From Candidatus Nitrotoga sp. AM1P (GTDB taxonomy: Bacteria > Pseudomonadota > Gammaproteobacteria > Burkholderiales > Gallionellaceae), in NCBI RefSeq assembly GCF_013168275.1, contig NZ_AP019547.1:1488001-1552000 (forward strand): a stretch of DNA of 64,000 nucleotides, written 5' to 3'. The notes under the pieces were generated by a model. The model had not been told where the DNA came from and searched no databases. It saw nothing but the letters and a program-made list of their open reading frames with translations. Position numbers and translations under genes: made by a program. Shown here one piece after another: positions 8,730-18,742 of this stretch. How positions within the stretch are numbered: position 1 is the stretch's first letter; every line of letters starts with the position of its first letter.

Positions 8730-9830
8730 GGCGGATTCAAGTTCGAAGTGCAACAGGTAATGCTAGCTTGGTGTAGCGCACCTCTACCCCAAATAGTACT
8801 TCATGCGGTGATCTGAAACCCAGCACTTTGCGTGGCCGGTGGTTGAGTCGTTCTACCGCTCGCTGCACTTGCTCCTCGGTAACGTCAGTCAACGCCATGC
8901 CCTTGGGGAAGTACTGCCGCAATAACCCATTACTGTTCTCGTTCAGACCTCGCTCCCAGGAACGGCAGGGGTGCGCGAAATAGATCGCAGTCTGTAGTTC
9001 TGCTGCGATGCGTTCATGTCCCGCAAACTCTTTGCCGTTATCGAATGTAATGGCGTGGCATTGGTCTTTATGGGGACTCAGCAAACTCGTTGTCATGGCC
9101 GTTACACCCTCGGCATGTTTGCTGCGTAGGTGCCCCGCCAACACATAGCGCGACTTCCTTTCAGCCAGGGTAACCAGTCCACCTTTGTGGTTCTTGCCGA
9201 TGACGGTATCACCTTCCCAATCTCCATGCGCGTCTTTTGGTCAACGATTTCCGGATGTTCATCAATGCTGACACGGTTCTTGATCATGCCTCGCCGCTCT
9301 TGCCCACTTGCATATCGCTTGCGGCGTGGTTTCTGGCTTCGCAAATGCCGGCACAGGTCACCTCCATCACGTTTGTCTGCGTAGACATGCCGGTAGATCG
9401 CCTCATGGCTGATCTGCAGTTCGCCCTCCAGCTCAAGCCGATTGGCGGCTTGTTCTGGGCTGAGGTCATCCCGGATCAACCTCTCGACTTCCACCCATTC
9501 ATCCCATGAGAAGCACTTGCCATTCGTACAGGCTTGCTTGCGCTCATCACGTAACGATTGCGCCTGCTTTGGTCGCCAGCCGCGTTGACCTTTGTTTCGC
9601 CTGAACTCCCGTGAAATCGTCGACTTGTCCACGCCCATCTTTTGGGCAATCCGAGTTTGATTCAAACCCGCTTGTTTCAATTCGTAAATCTGATATCGTT
9701 GCCCGCTGGTGCGCTGCTTGTATTTCTTCATCTGTGCTCCTTTTACTTGGTCATTTAAGTGGCTCCGATATTAACGCAGCTCGCCACTTAAATTCACTTA
9801 CAAAAGTTGCACTTCAGTGTTGAATCCGCC
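8730..9830 (-). mobile_element. IS30-family insertion sequence with GCA target duplication
   Basis: The ends at 8730-8754 and 9806-9830 are imperfect inverted repeats of 25 bp, both starting GGCGGATTCAA and ending GAAGTGCAAC in element orientation. The triplet GCA flanks the element on each side (8727-8729 and 9831-9833), the short duplication expected of IS30. The 1101-bp body holds one transposase gene on the minus strand, broken by a frameshift. It lies 258 bp from the IS1380 element; that gap contains no recognisable gene. Confidence 0.88.
8737..9731 (-). pseudogene. IS30-family transposase with one frameshift
   Basis: The N-terminal part (9731 to about 9208) begins MKKYKQRTSGQRYQIY and carries a helix-turn-helix (TRIAQKMGVDKSTISREFRRN). 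The reading frame breaks at the sequence CGCATGGAGATTGG; restoring one base gives the family motif GDWEGDTVIG with the first catalytic Asp. The C-terminal part continues in another frame through FDNGKEFAGHE (second Asp) and ERGLNENSNGLLRQYFPKG (catalytic Glu), ending inside the terminal repeat. All three catalytic residues survive, so only the frame is lost. IS30 elements are not generally known to use programmed frameshifting, so a decayed gene is the simplest reading; a sequencing error is also possible. Confidence 0.88.
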
Positions 9831-9841
9831 GCACTTGATTT

Positions 9842-11068
9842 TCATCCACTGATGTCATTAGTGAACCCGTTGCGCACCCGCTTCTGCCAGCCCTCCATCC
9901 AGCCGGGCAAATCCGCTGCCAGCATGGGCCGGGATATGAAAGCCCCTTGAGCGAGATCGCATCCCGTACGAAGAAGGAGATCCCAATCATCTCGGTCTTC
10001 GACTCCTTCAGCCACGACTTCCATGCCCAATTGCCTTGCCAAAGCCAGGCTGGCATCGTACATCGCCCGTAACGTCTCAACGGTCCAGGCGCGGTGCACG
10101 AAGCCTTGGTCGATCTTGAGTTCATCGAAGGGAATGTCGCGTAACTGGGCCAAGGAAGAGTGTCCGGTGCCGAAATCGTCGATTGAAAGGCGAAAACGCT
10201 TCAAGCGCAGCCGGGTCAGGATTTCAAGCGGAATCCGCGCATCCCTCATTAACTGGCTTTCTGTCACTTCCAATACTATCTCCTGCGGCGGTATACCTAT
10301 CTTAGCGGTAAGCCCGGTAACAAAATCCAAAAAATCCAGGGACGTCAGGCTGTCCATAGATACATTGACGGCCACCCGCAACGCCAGCCCTGCTTCCTGC
10401 CAAATTTTGGCCTGGGCTAGCGCGCTGGTGAGCACCACCCGGGTCAGACCGTCAATCAGACCGTTCGCTTCAGCTACGCCGATAAATTGATCGGGTGGCA
10501 CTATCCCGTGAACGGGATGGCGCCAGCGCACCAAGGTCTCCACGCCCGCCACTCTACCGGTGGCAACCATCACCTTAGGTTGGTAGTAATTGACCAGCTC
10601 GCCGTTGTTGATGGCAGCACGCACCTCGTCCGCGCTGTAAACTTTCTGCGCCACCCGAGGGCTATCCAGTGAAGAAGGTGCCCACTTTTCCAACAATGCG
10701 GACAATGCCTCCGGTTTGACCGGTTTATGTATATGTCCAAGCACTGTAATTTTATGAGCTTGCACCAGTTTCTCGACAGTCTGCAACATCCGTTCATCTT
10801 CACCGCTGATCAAGATGAGGCTGCCGGTATAGTTCCGTTCAACCAAATGACGAACAAATTCGATTCCGTCCATTTCCGGCATATTAAGATCCAGCAGGAT
10901 CAGGTTCGGCCGGGTATCAACGCCATCTACTCGATCCAGGGCGGCTCGCCCACTCTCGCAGAGCGTAACCGATGTAAACCCCTGGTTTGTCAGCATGCGG
11001 GCCAACAGTTTGAGCATGAATGACTCGTCGTCGAGCACCAAAATTTTTACCATGCTTCTTTCAATCAT
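9842..11068 (-). CDS. REC-EAL response regulator, c-di-GMP phosphodiesterase (RocR-like)
   Basis: This 408-aa protein has a receiver domain (residues about 6-125; acidic D13/D14, phospho-Asp D60 in LLDLNMPEMDG, K116) followed by an EAL domain (about 145-400). The signature reads ETL at E177, then NVS, EVTES, SIDDFGTGHSSL, DELKIDQ and VVAEGVE, the metal- and substrate-binding set expected of an active phosphodiesterase that cleaves c-di-GMP. The start at 11068 is chosen because AGGGAGAAGG directly precedes it; the longer upstream reading has no such site and an unlikely composition. It follows the haem-domain histidine kinase by 38 bp in the same direction, so the two most likely form a phosphorelay that lowers c-di-GMP. 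It resembles the RocR type of Pseudomonas in layout. Confidence 0.88.
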   Translation of the reverse strand: MIERSMVKILVLDDESFMLKLLARMLTNQGFTSVTLCESGRAALDRVDGVDTRPNLILLDLNMPEMDGIEFVRHLVERNYTGSLILISGEDERMLQTVEKLVQAHKITVLGHIHKPVKPEALSALLEKWAPSSLDSPRVAQKVYSADEVRAAINNGELVNYYQPKVMVATGRVAGVETLVRWRHPVHGIVPPDQFIGVAEANGLIDGLTRVVLTSALAQAKIWQEAGLALRVAVNVSMDSLTSLDFLDFVTGLTAKIGIPPQEIVLEVTESQLMRDARIPLEILTRLRLKRFRLSIDDFGTGHSSLAQLRDIPFDELKIDQGFVHRAWTVETLRAMYDASLALARQLGMEVVAEGVEDRDDWDLLLRTGCDLAQGAFISRPMLAADLPGWMEGWQKRVRNGFTNDISG

Positions 11069-11106
11069 CACCTTCTCCCTAATTTTTTCCCGGCACGGAA
11101 TTATGT

Positions 11107-14100
11107 TTATAAAGAACCAAGATATTCGTCCACAATAACCATTTCCGCCTCGAAGCGAGGCAACAACACCGCCAATGCTTCGGTGTCGCCCACCTTCCCC
11201 GCCTGTTCCATTTCGGCACACAGTTCGCCCAGCATTAGCGCGCCGACCGACCGAGCTGATGATTTGAGCTTATGGGCTGCCGCGCTGACTGCCGCCGCCT
11301 GTCCCAGCTGAAAAGCGATTCGCAACTCTACCGCTATTCTGGCTGAACTGGAGCGAAAATCTCGCAAAAATTCGCTGATCACAGCCGGATCGTTCCCTAC
11401 CAATCCTTCCAGAACACTCACATCCACCGGCTCTGCCGCCATGGCGGGTGTGAAGGGCATCGCAGGCGTGACTGTTAGGTTCGGACTGGAGTCAACGGTC
11501 AACAACCACTGCTCCAACATAGATTTCAAATCAGTAAGTTGAACCGGCTTGCTCAAATAATCGTCCATGCCGACGGTACGGCAATGCTCGGCCTCGCCTT
11601 TAAGAGCGTTGGCGGTCAGGGCGATGACCGGGATGCGCCGCTTGTCAGCTTTATTGGCCTCGGCGACGCGGATGGCCACAGTCAATTGATAGCCGTCCAT
11701 TTCCGGCATATGCAAATCGGTGAGCAGCAACGCATAGTCACCGCTCTCCCAGCGTTTCAGTGCTTCGCGACCGTCGCTGGCGATATCTGCGGCATATCCG
11801 AGCAGCGCGAGCTGTTGCCGGATCACTTTCTGGTTGATTTCATTGTCTTCAGCTACCAAAATCAACCTGCCCTGCTGCAAAGCCATCGCGCGCGACGGTG
11901 GGGTGATCGTTGTCTCGATCTTGCCGGGAAGCGGCACTTCGTCTTCCTCATGCACCCGCCCTGCGGCGATGGCCACTGCCCGGAGAAAGGATTGGGGATG
12001 CATAACATCGCCATCCAGTGTAACAAGATCCATCGTTTCGACGCGTCCCCGACGACGGTGCCCGCGCCGAATGACGACAAAACGGGGGTCGATATCAGGC
12101 TGATGATGCCCATGCTCGACCACCACGAAATGTAGATCCAAGTCAGATCGAGCGCGGCAGGCAGCACGCAATTCCTCGATCGGTGGTACATCGTGCCCTG
12201 CGTCAATAATGAGCAACCACAAGCCGGACGGCAGCGTATTGATCCGTTTGCGAGCGGCGGTCAGATCCGGCACCCGCTCAACGATCGCACCGCTATCTCT
12301 CAGATAGACGGCCAAGTCGTCGCCCAATCCGTTTTCGTCGCCTAGCACCAGACAGGAAAGCCCAGTCAGGTCAACAGTTTTGCTACCAACGGCGGACTTG
12401 ATCGGCGGCAGCGCAAGCGGTAACCGCACGGTAAAGGTAGAGCCCTTGCCCGGCGCGCTCTGTACCACGATCTCCCCACCCATCAACTCCACCAGATGGC
12501 GTGAGATGGCCAACCCCAGTCCGGTGCCGCCAAAGCGCCGGGTGGTGGAAGCGTCGCCCTGGGTAAAGGAGGTAAAGAGCCGGGACTGGGTCTCCTCATC
12601 CATGCCGATGCCGTTGTCGGTTATCTGAAACTCCACCGTCACTTGATCGGGGCCAGGCTTGGCCAACAATGCGCGCACCGATACCCGACCTGGTTGCTGT
12701 TGTTGTCCGCTGGAAAACTTGATGGCGTTATTGGCGAGATTGACCAGCACTTGACGCAGACGCAGAGCATCACTCAAAACCTCTTCGGGAATTGCCGGAT
12801 CGATGAACAGAGTAAGCTCCACGCCTTTCTTTACGGCCAGGTGCTCCAACATATCGCAAGCCTTCACAACCACGTCCGCCACATGCGTAGGCACGCGCTC
12901 GACCTCCAACTTGCCGGCTTCTATCTTGGAGAAATCGAGAATGTCCTCGATGATATCCAGCAAAGCAAAAGCCGATTCTCGGATGAGATTGACCATCTCC
13001 ATTTGATAGCCATTGAGACTGGTTTGCTGTAGCACGTCGGCCATGCCAATCACACCGTTCATAGGAGTGCGGATTTCGTGACTCATAGCCGCAAGAAAAG
13101 CCGATTTGGCCTGATTGGCCTGTTCGGCCTCAGACCGGGCCTGCTCCAAGTCTTTCATGATGCGTACACGTTCACGGACGTCGCGCAAAATGCCTGTGAA
13201 ATAACGTTTTTCCCCAACAAAATATTCACTAACAGCAAGATATAACGCAATGCGTTCGCCATTCTTGTGCAGGCCTTCGAGTTCACGTCCAATACCAATA
13301 ATGTGTGCCTGCCCGGTTTGGTAATACCTCTCCATATAACCGTCGTGGCCGCTACGGTGAGGCTCTGGCATAAGCATAGAAACATTTTGTCCGATTACTT
13401 CATCGCGGGTATAACCGAAGAGCTTTTCCACGACCGGGTTGGCAGAACGGATGATGCCTTTTTCGTCGATGGTAATGACGCAATCCACCAAATGCTCAAC
13501 CACAGAGCGAATTTCCTCTTCCTTGATCGTCATGGCTACATTGGCCTGCTCCAGATCGGCAGTACGCTGCGCCACTTGATGCTCCAATTCCACTGACACA
13601 CGTCGTAAGCGCGTGATTACCAATGCAAGCCCCCCCAACCCCAGCGCCAGCAGTGTGCCAAAGAGAATAAAGACGTCGCGCAGATCGGCTCGACTTTGCG
13701 CCACTACACGGTCTAATGGTCGAACAATCTCTAGCACACCGCGCACATCCCCTACTTTCCAGTCATGCTTAGGGCTGTCTGGACGTGCATTGTGGCAGCT
13801 TATACATTCCGCGTGCATGACATCCGCCGTCGCGTAACGTAGCGATGCGCGTCCCTGAAAATCTTCAAAACGATAGTAGGGCTGTTGTGGATTCGCCTGC
13901 AACGCAGCCAAAGCCTGTTGCTCAAAATCATCACGCGCACCGCCATCCTTGCGCCAGGGGAAGGGATAATTGCTATATAAACGCACCACCATGCCAGAAC
14001 CGCGCAAACTAATCCTTCTGCCAAGTTCCATACTGAAGGTGGCAGGTAAGGGTATCGCTCCTGGTTTATCCAGGTAATCGTGGATCACTTCAATATTGTG

Positions 14101-14373
14101 GCCATTCACACGATCCACAACTTCAGAAGTGTATAAGTTGCGCAGTTCCATTAGGGATTCTGCATGTAACGTAATGCCCTGCAGTGCGGCGGATTGCACC
14201 AGGGTGGTCGTGGCGTGAGATAAATACCACAAAGCAAGTAACGTACCGCTACAAAAGATAAGACTCAGTACCAGAATAGTGTGCTTATAGAGCGGGAGCA
14301 GGCACGCGGCCCAAAGTCTTTTCAATCGTTGACGCAAATCGGTTGAAATTACTGATAAGTTTGCTGATCGCAT
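11107..14373 (-). CDS. Hybrid histidine kinase with periplasmic c-type haem sensor domain
   Basis: This 1088-aa membrane kinase has TM1 at about residues 31-52. A periplasmic domain (about 53-230) resembles the Tll0287/DUF3365 haem-PAS type and contains CISCH at 190-194, a covalent haem c site. TM2 is at about 233-255. Then come PAS (about 285-400), HisKA with phospho-His H432 ([13 protein letters not shown]), a HATPase, and a receiver-like domain that has lost its usual Asp context. A canonical receiver follows ([14 protein letters not shown]), then a C-terminal Hpt domain ([10 protein letters not shown]). AGGAC precedes the ATG. The architecture fits a BarA/ArcB-like relay that senses redox state or a small ligand (NO, nitrite, O2) at a periplasmic haem and passes phosphate to the adjacent REC-EAL protein. 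The ligand is not known. Confidence 0.85.
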   Translation of the reverse strand: MRSANLSVISTDLRQRLKRLWAACLLPLYKHTILVLSLIFCSGTLLALWYLSHATTTLVQSAALQGITLHAESLMELRNLYTSEVVDRVNGHNIEVIHDYLDKPGAIPLPATFSMELGRRISLRGSGMVVRLYSNYPFPWRKDGGARDDFEQQALAALQANPQQPYYRFEDFQGRASLRYATADVMHAECISCHNARPDSPKHDWKVGDVRGVLEIVRPLDRVVAQSRADLRDVFILFGTLLALGLGGLALVITRLRRVSVELEHQVAQRTADLEQANVAMTIKEEEIRSVVEHLVDCVITIDEKGIIRSANPVVEKLFGYTRDEVIGQNVSMLMPEPHRSGHDGYMERYYQTGQAHIIGIGRELEGLHKNGERIALYLAVSEYFVGEKRYFTGILRDVRERVRIMKDLEQARSEAEQANQAKSAFLAAMSHEIRTPMNGVIGMADVLQQTSLNGYQMEMVNLIRESAFALLDIIEDILDFSKIEAGKLEVERVPTHVADVVVKACDMLEHLAVKKGVELTLFIDPAIPEEVLSDALRLRQVLVNLANNAIKFSSGQQQQPGRVSVRALLAKPGPDQVTVEFQITDNGIGMDEETQSRLFTSFTQGDASTTRRFGGTGLGLAISRHLVELMGGEIVVQSAPGKGSTFTVRLPLALPPIKSAVGSKTVDLTGLSCLVLGDENGLGDDLAVYLRDSGAIVERVPDLTAARKRINTLPSGLWLLIIDAGHDVPPIEELRAACRARSDLDLHFVVVEHGHHQPDIDPRFVVIRRGHRRRGRVETMDLVTLDGDVMHPQSFLRAVAIAAGRVHEEDEVPLPGKIETTITPPSRAMALQQGRLILVAEDNEINQKVIRQQLALLGYAADIASDGREALKRWESGDYALLLTDLHMPEMDGYQLTVAIRVAEANKADKRRIPVIALTANALKGEAEHCRTVGMDDYLSKPVQLTDLKSMLEQWLLTVDSSPNLTVTPAMPFTPAMAAEPVDVSVLEGLVGNDPAVISEFLRDFRSSSARIAVELRIAFQLGQAAAVSAAAHKLKSSARSVGALMLGELCAEMEQAGKVGDTEALAVLLPRFEAEMVIVDEYLGSL

Positions 14374-14428
14374 AAGTGTGTCCTGAATTTTATATAAACA
14401 GAATTTGTTAATGCAGCGGCATCCGTTC

Positions 14429-14706
14429 CTAAAGCTGGATAATCAAGCGATCAAGCACAACTTTCCAGTCCGCGTAGACATCGTCCATTTTGTACCAATG
14501 TTTTTTGTACTAACCTTTCGTAGCACCTGATAAAAGAGTTTCAATAATGCCTCATCAGACGGAAACAAGCCACGACCCATGAATTCCTTCTCCAGATTCA
14601 TATCCACCGATGCAATCACACTGATGGTGGAGATCATCTCCTGCTTTTTTGGCGGGTAGTCAAGGCACGGCGTGATCCATGTCCAGTCATTGCAAAAATG
14701 GCACAC
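14429..14706 (-). pseudogene. C-terminal remnant of an IS256-family transposase
   Basis: Read on the minus strand the fragment gives ITPCLDYPPKK, then MISTISVIASVDMNLEK, GLFPSDEALLKLFYQVLRKVS and KWTM. These match the family pattern PFF.YPPEIRK-IYTTNAIESLN-RG.FPSDEAA.KLLYLALR-KWTM. After KWTMSTR the frame shifts by one base and continues as [13 protein letters not shown] to a TAG at 14429. Several consensus residues are already changed. Only the last roughly 90 residues remain; no terminal repeats were found. Confidence 0.75.
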
Positions 14707-14843
14707 AGAAAAATCAGATTTATTTGTTAAACTCGTTTATCAACAGGCGAGGTTTGACAAAAGTTCGATTTCTCGGGTTGTAAATCGTCGCTGTGATTGT
14801 GTTAAAATTGTCAGTATCATTGGCATCGAAACAATTTTTCCGG

Positions 14844-14921
14844 TTCCGAGGGGCGCTGCGACCTTGCATCAGACGAGGCCAGGCTTGGAACACTGGGGTA
14901 TATCTGTAGCAACGGCGCTCA
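14844..14921 (+). ncRNA. SAH riboswitch (S-adenosylhomocysteine) upstream of ahcY
   Basis: The leader contains TTCCGAGGGGCGCTGCGACC (14844-14863), then CCAGGCTTGGAAC and finally GCAACGGCGCTCATTC. These are the conserved blocks of the SAH riboswitch: CCGAGG, GCGCUGC, and the distal AACGGCGCUC that pairs back to form the pseudoknot. The distal block lies 27 bp before the ahcY ATG, close enough to control ribosome access. In this class SAH binding turns expression on, so ahcY rises when its substrate accumulates. The downstream membrane-protein gene and metF would respond with it if co-transcribed. Confidence 0.9.
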
Positions 14922-14947
14922 TTCATTAACTTGAATGGAGAGAAAAT

Positions 14948-16390
14948 ATGAACGCCGTTACCAACGCTGGATTTACCGACTACAAAATTGCCGACATCAA
15001 TCTTGCTCCTTGGGGACGCAAGGAAATTGCTATTGCCGAAACTGAAATGCCGGGCTTGATGGCGATTCGCGAAGAATATGCAGATGCACAACCGTTGCGC
15101 GGTTCACGCATTGCCGGTTCGCTGCATATGACCATCCAGACAGCCGTACTGATTGAAACCTTGAAAGCCTTAGGAGCAGAGGTACGCTGGGCTTCCTGCA
15201 ATATATACTCCACCCAGGATCATGCGGCATCAGCTATAGCCGTAGGCGGTACACCGGTATTTGCAATCAAAGGCGAATCACTTGAAGAGTATTGGGAATA
15301 TACCCATCGCATCTTCGAATGGCCTAACGACAATCACGCCAACATGATTCTGGACGATGGTGGTGATGCGACCTTATTATTGCATCTGGGTGCGCGTGCC
15401 GAAATAGATGCGTCGCTTATCAGCAAGCCCACTTCAGAAGAAGAAACTTTCCTGTATGCCGCAATCAAACAGCGCCTTGCTACGCAGCCTGGCTGGTATT
15501 CCAAACGTTTGGCGGCAATTAAAGGGGTGACGGAAGAAACTACAACCGGCGTGCATCGTCTGTACCAGATGCATGCGCGCGGCGAGCTGAAATTCCCTGG
15601 TATCAACGTCAACGATTCAGTTACCAAATCCAAGTTTGACAACCTGTACGGTTGCCGAGAATCACTGGTGGATGGCATTAAACGTGCAACCGATGTAATG
15701 ATTGCGGGGAAAATTGCCGTTATTGCCGGTTACGGAGATGTAGGAAAAGGCTCGGCACAAGCAATGCGCGCCCTGTCGGCCCAAGTTTGGGTAACGGAAA
15801 TTGATCCGATTTGCGCGCTGCAAGCTGCCATGGAAGGCTATCGTGTGGTTACCATGGATTACGCTGCTGAACATGGCGATATTTTCGTGACCTGCACCGG
15901 TAACTACCATGTGATCACTCATGAGCATATGAAGAGCATGAAGAATCAGGCCATCGTGTGTAATATTGGCCATTTCGACAACGAAATTGACGTTGCCTCG
16001 CTGAAGGCTTACACGTGGGATAACATCAAACCACAAGTCGATCACATCATTTTCCCCACAGTAGATGGTCAACCCGCCAAGCGCATCATTCTGCTGGCCG
16101 AAGGCCGCTTGGTGAATCTAGGTTGTGGCACGGGCCATCCTTCTTATGTGATGAGCTCCTCATTTGCCAATCAGACCATCGCCCAGATCGAACTATGGAG
16201 CGAGTCAGAAAAGGGCACCGGCAAATATCCGGTCGGCGTGTATACCTTGCCCAAACATCTGGATGAAAAAGTAGCAGTATTGCAATTGAAGAAGCTTAAT
16301 GCACAACTGAGTACACTGACAGATCAACAAGCCGCTTACATCGGCGTGCCTAAAGAAGGACCTTACAAATCGGATCATTATCGCTACTAA
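14948..16390 (+). CDS. ahcY: Adenosylhomocysteinase
   Basis: This 480-aa cytosolic enzyme hydrolyses S-adenosylhomocysteine reversibly to adenosine and homocysteine, removing the by-product of all SAM-dependent methylations. The NAD-binding segment is [14 protein letters not shown] (about residues 257-270), with [17 protein letters not shown] for substrate binding upstream and the conserved KSDHYRY C-terminus that completes the neighbouring subunit's NAD site. It has the longer form usual in proteobacteria, with an insert before the NAD domain. A GGAG site sits 7 bases before the ATG. The SAH riboswitch lies directly upstream and metF is two genes downstream, forming a methyl-cycle operon. 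Confidence 0.97.
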   Translation: MNAVTNAGFTDYKIADINLAPWGRKEIAIAETEMPGLMAIREEYADAQPLRGSRIAGSLHMTIQTAVLIETLKALGAEVRWASCNIYSTQDHAASAIAVGGTPVFAIKGESLEEYWEYTHRIFEWPNDNHANMILDDGGDATLLLHLGARAEIDASLISKPTSEEETFLYAAIKQRLATQPGWYSKRLAAIKGVTEETTTGVHRLYQMHARGELKFPGINVNDSVTKSKFDNLYGCRESLVDGIKRATDVMIAGKIAVIAGYGDVGKGSAQAMRALSAQVWVTEIDPICALQAAMEGYRVVTMDYAAEHGDIFVTCTGNYHVITHEHMKSMKNQAIVCNIGHFDNEIDVASLKAYTWDNIKPQVDHIIFPTVDGQPAKRIILLAEGRLVNLGCGTGHPSYVMSSSFANQTIAQIELWSESEKGTGKYPVGVYTLPKHLDEKVAVLQLKKLNAQLSTLTDQQAAYIGVPKEGPYKSDHYRY

Positions 16391-16434
16391 AATGTGAACT
16401 TTTACACACTCGAAAGCAACCTCAAAGACAACCT

Positions 16435-16782
16435 ATGCGACTCCTCCTGATCTGGATTTTCAATGCAATAGCACTGCTGGCGGTTGCTTACCTGTTGCCA
16501 GGTATTCATATGGATGGTTTTATCTCCGCATTAATTGCTGCATTAGTACTAGGCCTCATTAATACCCTTCTGCGGCCCTTACTGATTCTGCTTACCCTGC
16601 CAGTCACCGTTTTATCGCTTGGCCTGTTCATCCTGGTAATAAACGGTTTGCTATTCTGGTTTGCCGGTTCGGTGCTAAAAGGTTTCGAAGTCAATGGCTT
16701 TTGGGCAGGTGTGATCGGTGCTTTGTTATATAGTGCTTTCTCCTTCGTTCTATCACTATTCCTGCGGCAAAAAGTTTCATAG
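16435..16782 (+). CDS. Small membrane protein of the phage-holin-family-4 type (PF04020)
   Basis: This 115-aa protein has four predicted hydrophobic helices and the pattern LPGIHMDGFISALIAALVLGLINTLLRPLL, typical of the YvlD/PF04020 family. The name phage holin is historical; family members are bacterial inner-membrane proteins of unknown function and are common in genomes without prophage. It sits between ahcY and metF with short gaps, an arrangement I recall as frequent in betaproteobacteria, but it has no obvious role in the methyl cycle. Confidence 0.8.
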   Translation: MRLLLIWIFNAIALLAVAYLLPGIHMDGFISALIAALVLGLINTLLRPLLILLTLPVTVLSLGLFILVINGLLFWFAGSVLKGFEVNGFWAGVIGALLYSAFSFVLSLFLRQKVS

Positions 16783-16803
16783 CAGGAGCGGTAATTATCA
16801 ATC

Positions 16804-17637
16804 ATGACAAACTCTAGATCATTTAGTTTTGAATTTTTTCCACCACAAACACAAGAAGGCGCAAACAAACTCGCCGCCGCACGCAAGCAATTAGCCTTAC
16901 TCAAACCCGCATTTTTCTCGGTTACCTTTGGTGCGGGCGGCTCCACGCGTGAACGCACCTTGGAAACGGTACAGCAAATCCAGGCCGACGGCTATGAAGC
17001 CGCGCCTCATTTGTCTTGTGTCGGCTCTACACGCGAGAACATTCGCGCAATTTTGCACACCTACAAAAATATGGGGATCAAGCGCATCATAGCACTGCGT
17101 GGTGACTTGCCCTCCGGGATGGCCACTTCTGGCGAATTCCATTATGCCAATGAGTTGGTATCGTTCATTCGCGTCGAGACTGGCGAATACTTCCATATCG
17201 AGGTAGCAGCCTATCCAGAATTCCATCCGCAAGCGAAATCACCGCGCGATGATCTGTTAAACTTTAAGCGCAAAGTAATGGCCGGAGCAAATTCCGCCAT
17301 CACCCAATATTTCTATAGTGCCGACGGCTACTTCCGTTTTGTTGAAGAGTGCCGCAAAGCGGGCGTCACCCTTCCCATTGTGCCCGGCATAATGCCCATT
17401 ATGAAATTTTCGCAGTTAGCGCGCTTCTCCGATGCATGCGGCGCAGAAATTCCACGCTCGATACGAAAAATATTGGAAAGCTATGGCGATGACACCGAAT
17501 CTGTACAGGCATTCGGTCTTGACGTTGTCACACAACTATGCGAACGTCTGCTCGCCGGTGGTGCGCCTGGCCTCCATTTTTATACGCTCAACCAATCTGC
17601 TCCTTCGTTGGAAATATGGAAACGCCTGGGACTTTGA
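16804..17637 (+). CDS. metF: 5,10-methylenetetrahydrofolate reductase
   Basis: This 277-aa FAD-dependent TIM-barrel enzyme reduces methylene-THF to methyl-THF, the methyl donor for methionine synthase. It opens with SFEFFPPQT (catalytic Glu in the EFFPP motif) and has SVTFGAGGSTRERT, ALRGDLP, ITQYFYSAD and VPGIMPI, all standard for bacterial MetF. Its length is normal for the single-domain bacterial form. It lies 21 bp after the small membrane-protein gene and is presumably in the same riboswitch-controlled transcript as ahcY. Confidence 0.96.
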   Translation: MTNSRSFSFEFFPPQTQEGANKLAAARKQLALLKPAFFSVTFGAGGSTRERTLETVQQIQADGYEAAPHLSCVGSTRENIRAILHTYKNMGIKRIIALRGDLPSGMATSGEFHYANELVSFIRVETGEYFHIEVAAYPEFHPQAKSPRDDLLNFKRKVMAGANSAITQYFYSADGYFRFVEECRKAGVTLPIVPGIMPIMKFSQLARFSDACGAEIPRSIRKILESYGDDTESVQAFGLDVVTQLCERLLAGGAPGLHFYTLNQSAPSLEIWKRLGL

Positions 17638-17730
17638 CGGCCATGTGGTAATTGGCTATCTTATTTTTTTGCTCGGCACACAATCATTCTCTTGACTTAA
17701 GAACCTGCTTTATGGATTACAATAATAGCC

Positions 17731-18291
17731 ATGCTGCAACTTGATTTCAGACATCATTTTCTCATTGCCATGCCAGCCATGGCAGACTCTTCTTTTGCCA
17801 AGACACTTGTTTACATTTGTGAACACAATGAACAAGGTGCATTGGGCATTATAGTGAACCGCCCGACCAATCTCACACTTAGCGAGTTGTTCGAACAAAC
17901 TAAAATTCCGATGGGTGAGTTTGAATCAAGTAGCATGCCGGTGTATTTTGGCGGGCCGGTGCAGACTGATCGGGGGTTTGTATTACATAAACCGGTGGGT
18001 CAATGGCAATCTACTTTGGCCATAAACGACAATCTTGGCCTGACAACCTCCAAGGATATTCTGCTAGCGGTAGGTGCAGGATTAGAACCCAAAAACATGC
18101 TGCTGACCTTGGGCTATTCCGGCTGGGCACAGGGGCAATTAGAGCATGAATTAACACAAAACGCCTGGCTTACTGTCCCAGCTTCCGAACACATTTTATT
18201 CGAGTTACCTTCAGAGGAACGCTTACTTGCTGCAATGGCGCTACTGGGAGTAGATTATGCATCACTCTCAGAGTATGCGGGACATGCCTGA
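17731..18291 (+). CDS. yqgE: YqgE/AlgH family protein (DUF179)
   Basis: This 186-aa cytoplasmic protein has the family opening [38 protein letters not shown], followed by [15 protein letters not shown] and the [15 protein letters not shown] block. The biochemical role of the family is unresolved; in Pseudomonas AlgH was linked to alginate regulation. No Shine-Dalgarno site is visible before the ATG. A TACAAT -10-like element ends 7 bases upstream, so the message may be leaderless. It heads a four-gene overlapping set with ruvX, pyrB and a pyrC-like gene, an order common in proteobacteria. Confidence 0.92.
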   Translation: MLQLDFRHHFLIAMPAMADSSFAKTLVYICEHNEQGALGIIVNRPTNLTLSELFEQTKIPMGEFESSSMPVYFGGPVQTDRGFVLHKPVGQWQSTLAINDNLGLTTSKDILLAVGAGLEPKNMLLTLGYSGWAQGQLEHELTQNAWLTVPASEHILFELPSEERLLAAMALLGVDYASLSEYAGHA

Positions 18292-18742
18292 CGAGGGCGT
18301 AGTTATCACGGTATCCGGTATTTTGCTGGGATTTGATTTTGGCACTAAACGCATCGGCGTGGCGGTGGGCAATTCAATTTCCTGCACCGCACGACCATTA
18401 ATAACCTTGCATGGCGAACATAATGGGCAGCGCTTTGCTGCCATCGGTGAGCTTATCCGTGAATGGGAGCCATCTGCACTAGTAGTGGGGTTACCCAGTC
18501 ATGATGATGGCACGCCACACGAACTGACCCGCTTATGTCGTCGTTTCGCTCAGCGCCTCAAGGGGCGCTTTAATTTGCCTACCATTTTGGTGGACGAACG
18601 ATATACTTCCACTGCTGCAAGTTCGCAGCTGACTGAAATGGGTGTACGGGGTATCAAACAAAAACCGCTGCTCGACCAAGTCGCGGCGCAACAAATTCTG
18701 CAAGCCTACTTTGATGAGCCCGCAATAGAACAAATTCCATGA
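18284..18742 (+). CDS. ruvX: Putative pre-16S rRNA nuclease / Holliday junction resolvase YqgF
   Basis: This protein of about 152 aa has the RNase H-like fold of YqgF/Ruv[18 protein letters not shown] (first catalytic Asp), [25 protein letters not shown] (catalytic Glu) and [16 protein letters not shown] (last Asp). In E. coli the homologue matures the 5' end of 16S rRNA; a resolvase role has also been proposed. I place the start at the ATG overlapping the yqgE stop (ATGCCTGA); an in-frame ATG 27 bases further up is possible but would deepen the overlap. The end overlaps pyrB by ATGA. Confidence 0.92.
   Translation: MPDEGVVITVSGILLGFDFGTKRIGVAVGNSISCTARPLITLHGEHNGQRFAAIGELIREWEPSALVVGLPSHDDGTPHELTRLCRRFAQRLKGRFNLPTILVDERYTSTAASSQLTEMGVRGIKQKPLLDQVAAQQILQAYFDEPAIEQIP

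Noticed and set aside
17638..17672. GCCA/TGGC stem followed by a T-run after metF
   Set aside because: The stem is only 4-5 bp, too weak to call a terminator with confidence.
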